Below are positions 39,979 to 47,841 of a stretch of DNA of 47,841 nt, piece after piece. Source of the stretch: Bacteroidales bacterium (GTDB lineage Bacteria > Bacteroidota > Bacteroidia > Bacteroidales > GCA-2748055). The notes below the pieces were generated by a model. It saw nothing but the letters and a program-made list of their open reading frames with translations, was not told where the DNA came from and ran no database searches. Position numbers and translations under genes: made by a program. The DNA is taken from positions 1-47,841 of the forward strand of contig JAIPBT010000032.1 in NCBI GenBank assembly GCA_021738565.1, given 5' to 3'. The number at the start of each line of letters is the position of its first letter. Position 1 is the first letter of the stretch.

Positions 39979-40515
39979 ATGGTGATGAGGAAACTTTGGA
40001 GAAATATTGTATTGCTGTTTGCAGTAGTGGCAATGATGACTGTGTCCGGCTGCAAAACCATGAATGTCTCCTATTCATTCACCGGGGTTAACATTGACCC
40101 CAATATATATCAAACATTCACGGTTGACTATTTTCCAAACAGGGCTCCGGTCGTTCAGGCACAGCTGAGCCAACTGTTTACAGATGCCCTGATTGATAAG
40201 GTCCAGTCAAATACAAGCCTTGAACTGGTTCCCGCGGGAGGTGACGTAAGCTTTTCCGGGGAGATCAGGAATTATGAGACAAAACCCACTGCAATTACAA
40301 GTGATGAAACAGCTGCCAGGAACAGGCTCACCATTACGATCCGTGTCGTATACACAAACAATATAGATCCGGATGCCAGCTTTGAATCTGCCTTCTCAAG
40401 GTATGAAGACTATGATTCGAGTCAGAACCTGGCTGATGTTGAAGAGGAGCTGATAGAATTGATCATGGAAAATATCCTTGAAGATATATTTAATAAAGCA
40501 TTTGTGAACTGGTAA
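39979..40515 (+). CDS. lptE: LPS assembly lipoprotein LptE-like
   Basis: 178 aa. Lipobox VSGC (Cys about 25), then the Bacteroidota LptE pattern SYSFTGVNIDPN, TFTVDYFPNRAP, LVPAGGDVSFSGEI and VVYTNNIDPDASFE with AFSRYEDYDSSQ. LptE plugs the LptD barrel that inserts LPS in the outer membrane. It starts 6 nt after the regulator gene and is followed by the TPR gene 13 nt later, indicating one operon. Confidence 0.88.
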   Translation: MVMRKLWRNIVLLFAVVAMMTVSGCKTMNVSYSFTGVNIDPNIYQTFTVDYFPNRAPVVQAQLSQLFTDALIDKVQSNTSLELVPAGGDVSFSGEIRNYETKPTAITSDETAARNRLTITIRVVYTNNIDPDASFESAFSRYEDYDSSQNLADVEEELIELIMENILEDIFNKAFVNW

Positions 40516-40528
40516 AGCATCGCATCGA

Positions 40529-41458
40529 ATGAATGACAAAAAAGAAAAGTTCAGGACATTGCTGGAAAAATCACAATATACCCGTGATGATCTGGAATTC
40601 CTCGATCAATTGATTGAGGAGTATCCCTGGTTCGGTCTGCCCAGGTTCATCAGGTTGAGGATCCTGGAGCAACTCAGACTGCAGGCTGAACGGTCTGAAG
40701 TATCTGAAACTGCTGTATTTACCGGTAACAGGAAGCATCTGTATCATTATGTGAAAGGCCCTGCTGAAACTGCCGGTATCAATCAGGATCCGACCAGGGA
40801 ATTGGAATTTATCGACAGCGGTACAGGTGCTGAAGAAGTTGACATTGTATCAGACAGCAGTGAAGATCCGGATTTTCCAGAGTCGGATGCAGATTCCACG
40901 GTGCTGCCGGAAAAGGAAGAATCGGAGATGGAAGACCCGGAAGCGGATCATGTTGAGGGGTTTCCTGTGATCGACCCGATCGAAGACGAGGATGAAGAGA
41001 GGGAAACGGTTGAAACAGATGAAGGTAATATTGTTAATGGTCCATCTGAGCAGGAAACAGATGCTGAAGATGAAGACAATGAATCAGGGCACACACCTGA
41101 AAAAGAGACCGATACGTTTGCAGGTGATGCTGCGGAAAAAAGTACAGATGCAGCTGACGGTTTACAGGAAGGGTTCAGCAAATATGATAAAGGCATGGAA
41201 TTGATCCGTGATTTTCTTGAGCATGACCCGGGGGTCATAAAGGCAGATAAGGAAACAAGTCTGAAAGGAGATGTATCGGAAGATTCTGTTAAAGAAGATG
41301 ATAGGTATATAACTGACACGCTCGCAAAGATTTACGTAAAACAGGGGCTCTATGCAAAAGCAATTTATGCTTATGAAAGATTAAGTTTGAAATATCCGGA
41401 AAAAAGTGCTTACTTTGCAGCGCAAATAGAGAAAATAAAGATAATTTCGAATTTATAA
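40529..41458 (+). CDS. Acidic tetratricopeptide-like protein
   Basis: 309 aa, cytoplasmic by appearance. A conserved N-terminal helix region (FRTLLEKSQYTRDDLEFLDQ, then EEYPWFGLPRFIRLRILEQ) is followed by a long, very acidic, low-complexity middle (about 100-215, rich in Glu, Asp, Ser) and a C-terminal TPR pair (DTLAKIYVKQGLYAKAIYAYE, then LSLKYPEKSAYFAAQIEKI). Such genes lie between lptE and secG in many Bacteroidota; the function is unknown, perhaps as a scaffold. 10-14 nt gaps on both sides imply co-transcription. Confidence 0.82.
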   Translation: MNDKKEKFRTLLEKSQYTRDDLEFLDQLIEEYPWFGLPRFIRLRILEQLRLQAERSEVSETAVFTGNRKHLYHYVKGPAETAGINQDPTRELEFIDSGTGAEEVDIVSDSSEDPDFPESDADSTVLPEKEESEMEDPEADHVEGFPVIDPIEDEDEERETVETDEGNIVNGPSEQETDAEDEDNESGHTPEKETDTFAGDAAEKSTDAADGLQEGFSKYDKGMELIRDFLEHDPGVIKADKETSLKGDVSEDSVKEDDRYITDTLAKIYVKQGLYAKAIYAYERLSLKYPEKSAYFAAQIEKIKIISNL

Positions 41459-41468
41459 GATCACAACA

Positions 41469-41822
41469 ATGTTTATTCTATTTACTGTATTGATCGTCGT
41501 GGTTTGTATCCTTACTATTTTGATTGTTCTTGTTCAGAATTCAAAAGGAGGAGGATTGGCTGCCAATTTCAGTTCATCAAACCAAATCATGGGTGTGCGC
41601 AGGACAACAGATTTCCTTGAGAAGGCTACCTGGACACTCGGAACTGCCCTGATCGTCTTCAGCCTGCTTGCCGGTATTACGATCCCCTCCTCAAGTGAAG
41701 TTGAGGAACCAAGACTGCAGGGTCAGTTTGATGAATCGGTCATGGACAATCCCGGATCACAGCCCCTGACACTTCCTGAATCATTCGGGGATGAAGGAAG
41801 CGGTTCCGACGGAGAACAGTGA
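41469..41822 (+). CDS. secG: Preprotein translocase subunit SecG
   Basis: 117 aa. Two membrane helices (ILFTVLIVVVCILTILIV and WTLGTALIVFSLLAG) flank the hallmark LVQNSKGGGLAANF and GVRRTTDFLEKATW loop. The acidic C-terminal tail is longer than in proteobacteria, as usual for the phylum. SecG assists the SecYE channel in protein export. It ends the operon from 38.7 kb; a strong terminator follows. Confidence 0.94.
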   Translation: MFILFTVLIVVVCILTILIVLVQNSKGGGLAANFSSSNQIMGVRRTTDFLEKATWTLGTALIVFSLLAGITIPSSSEVEEPRLQGQFDESVMDNPGSQPLTLPESFGDEGSGSDGEQ

Positions 41823-41844
41823 TTAAGAAATTCAGATCTGCCTG

Positions 41845-41883
41845 AAAGTGTCAGTATGTCATAATTACTGACACTTTTTTTTT
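41845..41883 (+). terminator. Intrinsic terminator after secG
   Basis: Perfect 11-bp stem AAAGTGTCAGT (41845-41855) and ACTGACACTTT (41867-41877), an 11-nt loop and a T-run to 41883. Confidence 0.92.
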
Positions 41884-42093
41884 GCTGTTACACAGAAGGT
41901 TGGATTTATTTAACAAACAGTAAATCAATACTATAAGCTCAGTACAACTTGCGAATAAAGAGTTATGTTATATTGCTCGAATGTAATATTGTCGGGATAT
42001 CCTGAAAAAATCACACCATTTTTCATTTGGCACAAAATATGATAATTGAAATACGATTTTGATAATGTTGAACTACTATAAAATTTAATAAAA

Positions 42094-42372
42094 ATGGCAG
42101 AACTTAAAGGTCGTATTCTTGCAGGCAAGATTCTCGTCAAGCCGGCAGAAGCTGAAGAGAAAACCTCTAGTGGTATAATCATTCCTGATACAGCTAAGGA
42201 AAAACCACAGCAGGGCAAAGTTGTAATGGTTGGGGCAGACAAAAAGGATGAACCCATGGAAATAAAGAAGGGTGATCTAGTCCTTTACGGAAAATATGCC
42301 GGCCAGGAACTGACTATCAATGGAGAAGATTATCTTCTTATTTCTCAAACAGATGTATTATTCATTTCTTAA
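42094..42372 (+). CDS. groES: Co-chaperonin GroES
   Basis: 92 aa. GRILAGKILVKPAEAEEKTSSGIIIPD forms the first strands and the mobile loop that docks on GroEL; GKVVMVG and KKGDLVLYGKYAGQEL follow, and DYLLISQTDVLF ends the fold. The heptameric lid closes the GroEL cage. groEL follows after 26 nt in one operon. No CIRCE-type inverted repeat is visible upstream, in line with other Bacteroidota. Confidence 0.97.
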   Translation: MAELKGRILAGKILVKPAEAEEKTSSGIIIPDTAKEKPQQGKVVMVGADKKDEPMEIKKGDLVLYGKYAGQELTINGEDYLLISQTDVLFIS

Positions 42373-42386
42373 CGAAAAAAAATTAA

Positions 42387-44039
<1,653 letters not shown>

Positions 44040-44065
44040 GATCAATTCACACAATATATATCTTC

Positions 44066-44100
44066 AAGGGTGTTTCGGTTGTTCCGGAACACCCTTTTTA
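44066..44100 (+). terminator. Intrinsic terminator after groEL
   Basis: AAGGGTGTT (44066-44074) pairs with AACACCCTT (44088-44096), with an inner CGG/CCG extension and a short T-run. Repeat copy J begins directly behind it. Confidence 0.88.
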
Positions 44101-44195
44101 TATCTGTCCATAATGTCCGATAGCCGCGTTGCAGTACCGCGCACCTTGATCCCGGACATTATGATCACACCACCGGACAGTATTGACAGGTACTT
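44101..44195 (-). repeat. Dispersed inverted-repeat element, copy J (95-bp deletion form)
   Basis: It starts CTGTCCATAATGTCCGATAG (lacking the outer TAGTGT), keeps CCTTGATC and GGACATTATGATC as in copy A, and ends ATTGACAGGTACT. The AT-rich hairpin arms are missing. It lies between the groEL terminator and the convergent TolB-like gene. Confidence 0.75.
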
Positions 44196-44201
44196 TTTAG
44201 C

Positions 44202-45098
44202 TTATCTCAGCTCATACCTTACAAAGGCGATTTTCTTTGAATCGGGCGACCAGGAGGGTACGTTGATGGTCCCCTGTCCGCCGAAGAGTTTCAGCAATGT
44301 TTCAGGTTCTCCGCCGCTAACCGGGATGCGCCTGAGCATTACATTTTTATTGGGAGGATGGCTTCCGGCAGGAACCGAAGGATCATAACTGATGAAGACC
44401 AGCCACTGGTTGTCAGGAGACGGATGTGCAAACCAGTCGTTGTATTTGTCAAATGTAACCTGGGTCTGCCCGGATCCATCGGTTTTCATTCTCCAGATCT
44501 GCATGGTGCCTGTCCTTACCGAATTAAAGTAGATGTACTTTCCGTCCGGGGAGTATTCAGGGCCGTCGTCCAGACCGGGAGAGTCAGTTAATTGCTCTTC
44601 CTCTTTTGTCTCCATATCAATCACGTAGACATCATATTCTCCATTTCTTTCTGCGCAGTAAGTCAGCTTATTCTCAGCTGGCGACCAGCCATGCAGGTAT
44701 GAGGGTCCTTTCGGGGTTACCAGTTCAGGGACTCCGCCTTCCAGCGGGAGAATGTATATTTTTGACTGGTGATCTGTTTCATCATGGTGACTGATGGCAA
44801 TTTTTGATCCGTCAGGTGAAAGCACGTGATCGTTGTTGCAACGATTGGCAAAATCCGTGTTGATCTTTTCCGGAGTACCGCCGCTGACGGGGATTTTGTA
44901 TAGCAATCCATCGGAATTGAAAATCAAATACTTGCCATCAAGTGTCCAGTTTGGGGCCTCCAGGTGATAGCCGGCCCTGTAAACAACAGAAACTTCCTTT
45001 GTTTCAGTATTCATAATGCAAAGTTCGCTGTGAACTTCTTCCTGTGCAAATGCCATAACGGGTAGAATTATCAGAAGAAATGTAATTATGTTTTTCAT
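44202..45098 (-). CDS. TolB-like beta-propeller protein (PD40 repeats)
   Basis: 298 aa from the ATG at 45098, which starts a proper signal peptide (KNIITFLLIILPVMAFAQ). An in-frame ATG at 45173 would put 25 non-signal residues in front. At least five PD40/WD40-like blades are seen: APNWTLDGKYLIFNSDG, VLSPDGSKIAISHHD, YSPDGKYIYFNSVRTG, HPSPDNQWLVFISYD and SWSPDSKKIAFVRYE. It is a periplasmic propeller related to the TolB C-terminal domain and could bind a protein or sugar; no enzymatic domain is attached. Transcribed alone. Confidence 0.88.
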   Translation of the reverse strand: MKNIITFLLIILPVMAFAQEEVHSELCIMNTETKEVSVVYRAGYHLEAPNWTLDGKYLIFNSDGLLYKIPVSGGTPEKINTDFANRCNNDHVLSPDGSKIAISHHDETDHQSKIYILPLEGGVPELVTPKGPSYLHGWSPAENKLTYCAERNGEYDVYVIDMETKEEEQLTDSPGLDDGPEYSPDGKYIYFNSVRTGTMQIWRMKTDGSGQTQVTFDKYNDWFAHPSPDNQWLVFISYDPSVPAGSHPPNKNVMLRRIPVSGGEPETLLKLFGGQGTINVPSWSPDSKKIAFVRYELR

Positions 45099-45188
45099 GC
45101 CAAAAAATTTTCGGAATGTTTCCTGTTCGAAAGCAAATATAACATACTTATCAAAAACCAGATCTTTTTCCATGGAAGAACTGCAGAT

Positions 45189-45210
45189 TTGATTTGCCTT
45201 TTCAAATCAA
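45189..45210. promoter_or_regulatory. 8-bp inverted repeat upstream of the TolB-like gene
   Basis: TTGATTTG (45189-45196) and CAAATCAA (45203-45210) form a perfect inverted repeat about 90 nt before the TolB-like start and next to an AT palindrome. Possible operator; unproven. Confidence 0.35.
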
Positions 45211-45217
45211 CTCGCGG

Positions 45218-45256
45218 AATATATATATATTAATAGCGAATTAAATATATATATTT
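45218..45256. repeat. AT-only palindrome next to tandem arrays
   Basis: AATATATATATATTAA (45218-45233) pairs with TTAAATATATATATTT (45241-45256) around a 7-nt loop. It resembles the palindrome at 16826-16862 and leads directly into the 7-bp array. Confidence 0.75.
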
Positions 45257-45374
45257 CTGGTTACTGGATAACTGGTTGCTGGTTGCTGGTTGCTGGTTGC
45301 TGGTTGCTGGTTGCTGGTTACTGGTTACTGGTTACTGGTTACTGGTTACTGGGTTACTGGGTGCTGGTTACTGG
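45257..45374 (+). repeat. 7-bp tandem array (TGGTTRC)
   Basis: About 16 units: an initial TGGTTAC and an irregular unit, six TGGTTGC, five TGGTTAC, then three irregular or final units. The reverse complement appears with five units at 3228-3262. After the array comes the same CTTAATTGT spacer as on the minus strand at 3 kb. Confidence 0.92.
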
Positions 45375-45384
45375 CCTTAATTGT

Positions 45385-45441
45385 GTTGCGGTGTAGCCTT
45401 CGCCAAGGTTACGGCTACTAAAAGTTGCAGTGTTGCAGTGA
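45385..45441 (+). repeat. GTTGCGGT/GTTGCAGT units with an embedded hairpin
   Basis: One GTTGCGGT unit follows the spacer and two GTTGCAGT units stand at 45424-45441. This is the counterpart of the AACACCGC array at 3 kb. Between them GTAGCC (45393-45398) pairs with GGCTAC (45413-45418). Confidence 0.75.
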
Positions 45442-45486
45442 ATGCAGTACATCAGATACTATACAGCCATATCCGTTGATTATATA

Positions 45487-45675
45487 CTGTCTCACTGACC
45501 CCACTGTCCCACTGTCTCACCGTCTCACTGACCCCACCGTCTCACTGACCCCACCGTCTCACTGACCCCACTGTCCCACTGTCCCACTGTCCCACTGTCC
45601 CACCGTCTCACTGTCCCACTGTCTCACCGTCTCACTGTCCCCACTGTCCCACTGTCTCACTGTCCCACTGTCTCA
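45487..45675 (+). repeat. 8/9-bp tandem array (CYGTCYCA), 23 units
   Basis: By direct count, eighteen 8-bp units (CTGTCTCA, CCGTCTCA, CTGTCCCA) and five 9-bp units (CTGACCCCA or CTGTCCCCA) fill exactly 189 bp. The reverse complement is the array at 16713-16776. It ends about 50 nt before the lepA -7 box. Confidence 0.93.
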
Positions 45676-45726
45676 TAAAATGATGCAACTATAAAGATGT
45701 TGTGTTAACACTCAGCGCTTTTCTAT

Positions 45727-45734
45727 TATATTTG
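45727..45734 (+). promoter_or_regulatory. Putative lepA -7 box
   Basis: TATATTTG fits TAnnTTTG, 30 nt before the ATG at 45765. A TTG at 45700-45702 could be the -33 box, but the 24-nt spacing is longer than the usual 19-21. Confidence 0.45.
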
Positions 45735-45764
45735 TACCTCAAATTGACAGGCGGGTTTTTCAAG

Positions 45765-47552
45765 ATGGAACACATACGAAACTTCAGCATTATTGCGCAT
45801 ATTGATCATGGCAAAAGTACATTGGCTGACAGGCTTTTAATGCTTACCGGTACGGTGACGCAACGTGATTTCATAGACCAGGTTCTTGACAACATGGATC
45901 TGGAGCGGGAGCGTGGAATTACCATTAAGAGCCATGCGATCCAGATGGCGTACACCCTTGAAGGGAAAAAGTATGCGCTGAACCTGATCGATACACCCGG
46001 TCATGTGGATTTCAGCTATGAAGTATCCCGCTCCATTGCTGCATGTGAGGGCGCGTTACTGATCGTTGATGCTACACAGGGGATCCAGGCGCAGACCATT
46101 TCCAACCTCTATATGGCCATCGAACATGACCTGGAGATCATCCCTGTGCTGAATAAGATGGATATGGAAAGTGCCATGCCCGAAGAGGTGAAGGACCAGA
46201 TCGTTGACCTGGTCGGTTGCAGCCGGGAAGAGATCATCGAGGCCAGTGGAAAGACAGGGATGGGAGCGGCAGAGATCCTTGCGGCCATTGTTGAACGGAT
46301 CCCGCCACCTGTTGGGGACCCGGATGCTCCGTTGCAGGCCCTCATTTTTGATTCAGTATTCAATTCATTCCGTGGGATCTATGCTTACTACAGGATATTC
46401 AACGGTACGATCAGGAAGGGCGACGAAGTAAAGTTTGTCAACACAAACAAATCCTACGAGGCTGATGAAATAGGAGTTCTCAGGTTAAAGACCGAACCCA
46501 GGAAAGAGCTGCGTGCCGGCGATGTTGGCTATATCATCAGCGGCATCAAGAGTTCTGTTGAGGTGAAGGTAGGGGATACGATCACGCATGTCGACCGGCC
46601 CTGTGATAAGGCCATTTCGGGATTTGAAGATGTAAAGCCGATGGTCTTCGCGGGCATTTATCCCGTGGATGCGGATGATTATGAGGACCTCAGGGCTTCC
46701 ATCGAGAAATTACAGTTGAACGATGCGTCGCTGACTTTCGAACCAGAATCATCCGCTGCACTGGGTTTTGGCTTCCGTTGCGGCTTCCTGGGATTGCTCC
46801 ATATGGAGATCATCCAGGAGCGGCTCGACCGGGAATTTGACATGGACGTGATCACCACGGTTCCGAATGTATCCTTTACGGTCCATACAACCGGAGATGA
46901 GATTATTGAGGTGCACAATCCCTCGGGATTGCCGGTCGTGAATTATATCAGGCAGATCGATGAACCCTATATCCGTGCGCAGATCATTTCAAAGGCCGAT
47001 TATGTGGGCGGGATCATGAAACTCTGCCTTGATAACAGGGGAGAACTCAAAAACCAGGTATATCTCTCCAGCAACAGGGTTGAGCTGACCTTTGAAATGC
47101 CACTCGCGGAAATAGTATTTGATTTCTACGACAAGCTGAAAAGTATTTCAAGAGGATATGCATCCTTCGATTACCATAGTATCGGGGAACGAAAGGCGGA
47201 CCTTGTAAAGCTGGATATCCTGCTGAATGGAGAACCTGTGGATGCCCTCTCTACCCTGATCCACCGTGATAAAGCATATGATTTCGGAAGACGGATCTGC
47301 GTTAAGCTGAAGGAGCTGATCCCCCGCCAGCAATTCGATGTTGCCATCCAGGCCGCCATTGGCGCCAAGATCATTGCCAGGGAAACGGTAAAAGCGGTAC
47401 GGAAAGATGTTACTGCAAAATGTTATGGAGGTGACATTACGCGGAAAAGAAAACTACTGGAAAAGCAAAAGAAAGGCAAGAAACGCATGCGCCAGGTAGG
47501 GAACGTGGAGGTGCCGCAAAGTGCTTTCCTGGCGGTTTTGAAACTCGATTAG
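45765..47552 (+). CDS. lepA: Elongation factor 4 (back-translocating GTPase)
   Basis: 595 aa from the ATG at 45765. A frame open from a TTG at 45702 would include the promoter box and add 21 hydrophobic residues foreign to the family. The GTPase domain has G1 [16 protein letters not shown]2 RGITIK, G3 DTPGHVDF and G4 NKMD. The LepA-specific C-terminal domain ends with [20 protein letters not shown] (stated as the C-terminal basic hallmark) and [11 protein letters not shown]. It binds ribosomes and affects assembly or stalled elongation. Long tandem arrays lie directly upstream of its promoter region. Confidence 0.97.
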   Translation: MEHIRNFSIIAHIDHGKSTLADRLLMLTGTVTQRDFIDQVLDNMDLERERGITIKSHAIQMAYTLEGKKYALNLIDTPGHVDFSYEVSRSIAACEGALLIVDATQGIQAQTISNLYMAIEHDLEIIPVLNKMDMESAMPEEVKDQIVDLVGCSREEIIEASGKTGMGAAEILAAIVERIPPPVGDPDAPLQALIFDSVFNSFRGIYAYYRIFNGTIRKGDEVKFVNTNKSYEADEIGVLRLKTEPRKELRAGDVGYIISGIKSSVEVKVGDTITHVDRPCDKAISGFEDVKPMVFAGIYPVDADDYEDLRASIEKLQLNDASLTFEPESSAALGFGFRCGFLGLLHMEIIQERLDREFDMDVITTVPNVSFTVHTTGDEIIEVHNPSGLPVVNYIRQIDEPYIRAQIISKADYVGGIMKLCLDNRGELKNQVYLSSNRVELTFEMPLAEIVFDFYDKLKSISRGYASFDYHSIGERKADLVKLDILLNGEPVDALSTLIHRDKAYDFGRRICVKLKELIPRQQFDVAIQAAIGAKIIARETVKAVRKDVTAKCYGGDITRKRKLLEKQKKGKKRMRQVGNVEVPQSAFLAVLKLD

Positions 47553-47708
47553 GCACTGTACAATGCGCACAGCCCGGTAGCTATCGCATTCGTAATTCAT
47601 AATTATTCACCCGACTGATCGTCGGGTTCATGAGCTCTTCGCCACGGCGAATCGGTTCGTAATTCGTAATTCTAAAGTGGTTCCAGAAATATAACAGATA
47701 ATTTATCA
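47553..47708. other. Intergenic region with short hairpins after lepA
   Basis: No gene. ACCCGAC (47609-47615) pairs with GTCGGGT (47621-47627), and TTCGCC (47638-47643) with GGCGAA (47646-47651). CGTAATTC occurs three times. There is no T-run, so terminator function is unclear. Confidence 0.55.
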
Positions 47709-47762
47709 TTAGTGTCCGACTAAAAAAATAAATAGAAGGGTACTCCCCGGAGGTTTCCCCTT

Positions 47763-47801
47763 CATGTTGTAGATTTGTTTTTGCGAAACAACTACAACAT
47801 G
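47763..47801 (+). promoter_or_regulatory. Hairpin covering the transposase start codon
   Basis: CATGTTGTAG (47763-47772) pairs perfectly with CTACAACATG (47792-47801), and TTGTTT (47775-47780) pairs with AAACAA (47786-47791) inside it. The ATG is the last part of the right arm, so it would be sequestered in a full-length transcript. Confidence 0.65.
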
Positions 47802-47841
47802 AGTAAAAATACGGAAATTAAATTTGTCGGACAGCCGATTT
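47799..47841 (+). CDS. IS4-family transposase, N-terminal fragment (DUF4372-like)
   Basis: Only 14 codons are in the window: MSKNTEIKFVGQPI. The segment K-F-x-GQP-I-F at the start is characteristic of the DUF4372 N-terminal domain found in Bacteroidota IS4-family transposases. The catalytic DDE residues lie outside the window. The hairpin over the start codon suits an insertion-sequence gene that limits its own translation. Confidence 0.55.
   Translation, partial: MSKNTEIKFVGQPI

Larger units (their letters stand above)
47709..47841 (+). mobile_element. Left end of an IS4-like insertion sequence (cut by window end)
   Basis: The probable left end starts near TTAGTGTCCGAC (47709-47720). TGTCCGAC recurs inverted as GTCGGACA at 47826-47833. 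A transposase start follows at 47799. The right end lies outside the window, so the length and target duplication cannot be seen. Confidence 0.55.

Noticed and set aside
41881-42093. CIRCE element before groES
   Set aside because: No TTAGCACTC-type inverted repeat is present in the gap.
45257-45675. CRISPR or coding repeat region
   Set aside because: No spacers, units of 7-9 bp with variable phase, and no long open frame through the arrays.
45702-45764. Longer LepA N-terminus
   Set aside because: It starts at TTG, contains the putative promoter box, and LepA proteins start at the MEHIRNF-type segment.

Overview
The window looks like chromosomal DNA of a Bacteroidota bacterium, most likely Bacteroidales/Marinilabiliales-like. 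The reasons are an S46 dipeptidyl-peptidase, a DUF4837 lipoprotein, a SiaB-like kinase, the order sigma-54 regulator - lptE - TPR protein - secG - groES - groEL, TAnnTTTG promoter -7 boxes, and lipoprotein signal peptides typical of the phylum. The genus cannot be fixed from the sequence alone. About 41 genes are supported. Most are ordinary housekeeping or carbohydrate genes, but the intergenic DNA is unusually rich in repeats.

Layout: (1) 0.3-3 kb, a hybrid histidine kinase with three receiver domains, then a repeat-filled gap and a beta-barrel-like secreted protein. (2) 4.6-10.5 kb, a co-directional set: a response regulator fused to a kinase-like module that has lost its phospho-accepting His, a 1010-aa ABCG-type transporter with an N-terminal TerB-like domain, a lipoprotein, and a small secreted protein. 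The last two are each preceded by the same 43-bp repeat ending exactly 23 nt before the start codon. (3) 10.7-13 kb, a DUF134 regulator, a family-4 uracil-DNA glycosylase, a VOC protein, a 3' remnant of a metallo-beta-lactamase-fold gene and panD. (4) 13.1-21.7 kb, a hemicellulose cluster: GH26, GH10, GH43, a second GH10, a GPH-type sugar symporter and GH5, with an SDR gene inside and no SusC/SusD pair. (5) 21.9-31.2 kb, GIY-YIG, M23 peptidase, dxr-rseP, tatA, DUF4837, a ribbon-helix-helix-like protein, a flippase, a glycosyltransferase and rnhB. (6) 31.6-38.5 kb, an S46 peptidase, rnhA, a SiaB-like kinase, a FtsX/MacB permease and kdsB. (7) 38.7-47.8 kb, the sigma-54 regulator/lptE/TPR/secG/groES/groEL block, a TolB-like protein, lepA and the left end of an IS4-like insertion sequence.

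The most notable signal is in the intergenic DNA. One non-coding family of terminally inverted repeats (full length about 150 bp, with 36-128-bp deletion or variant forms) occurs at least ten times, in both orientations. In three cases its terminal TAG is the stop codon of the gene upstream. A second system is a mosaic of short tandem arrays (7-mer and 8-mer units plus an AT-only palindrome). It appears at three loci with the same modules in a conserved order but opposite orientation, and at one locus it also starts on a stop codon. A third, single-copy MITE-like element lies upstream of the S46 peptidase. None of these codes for protein; their function and mobility are unproven.
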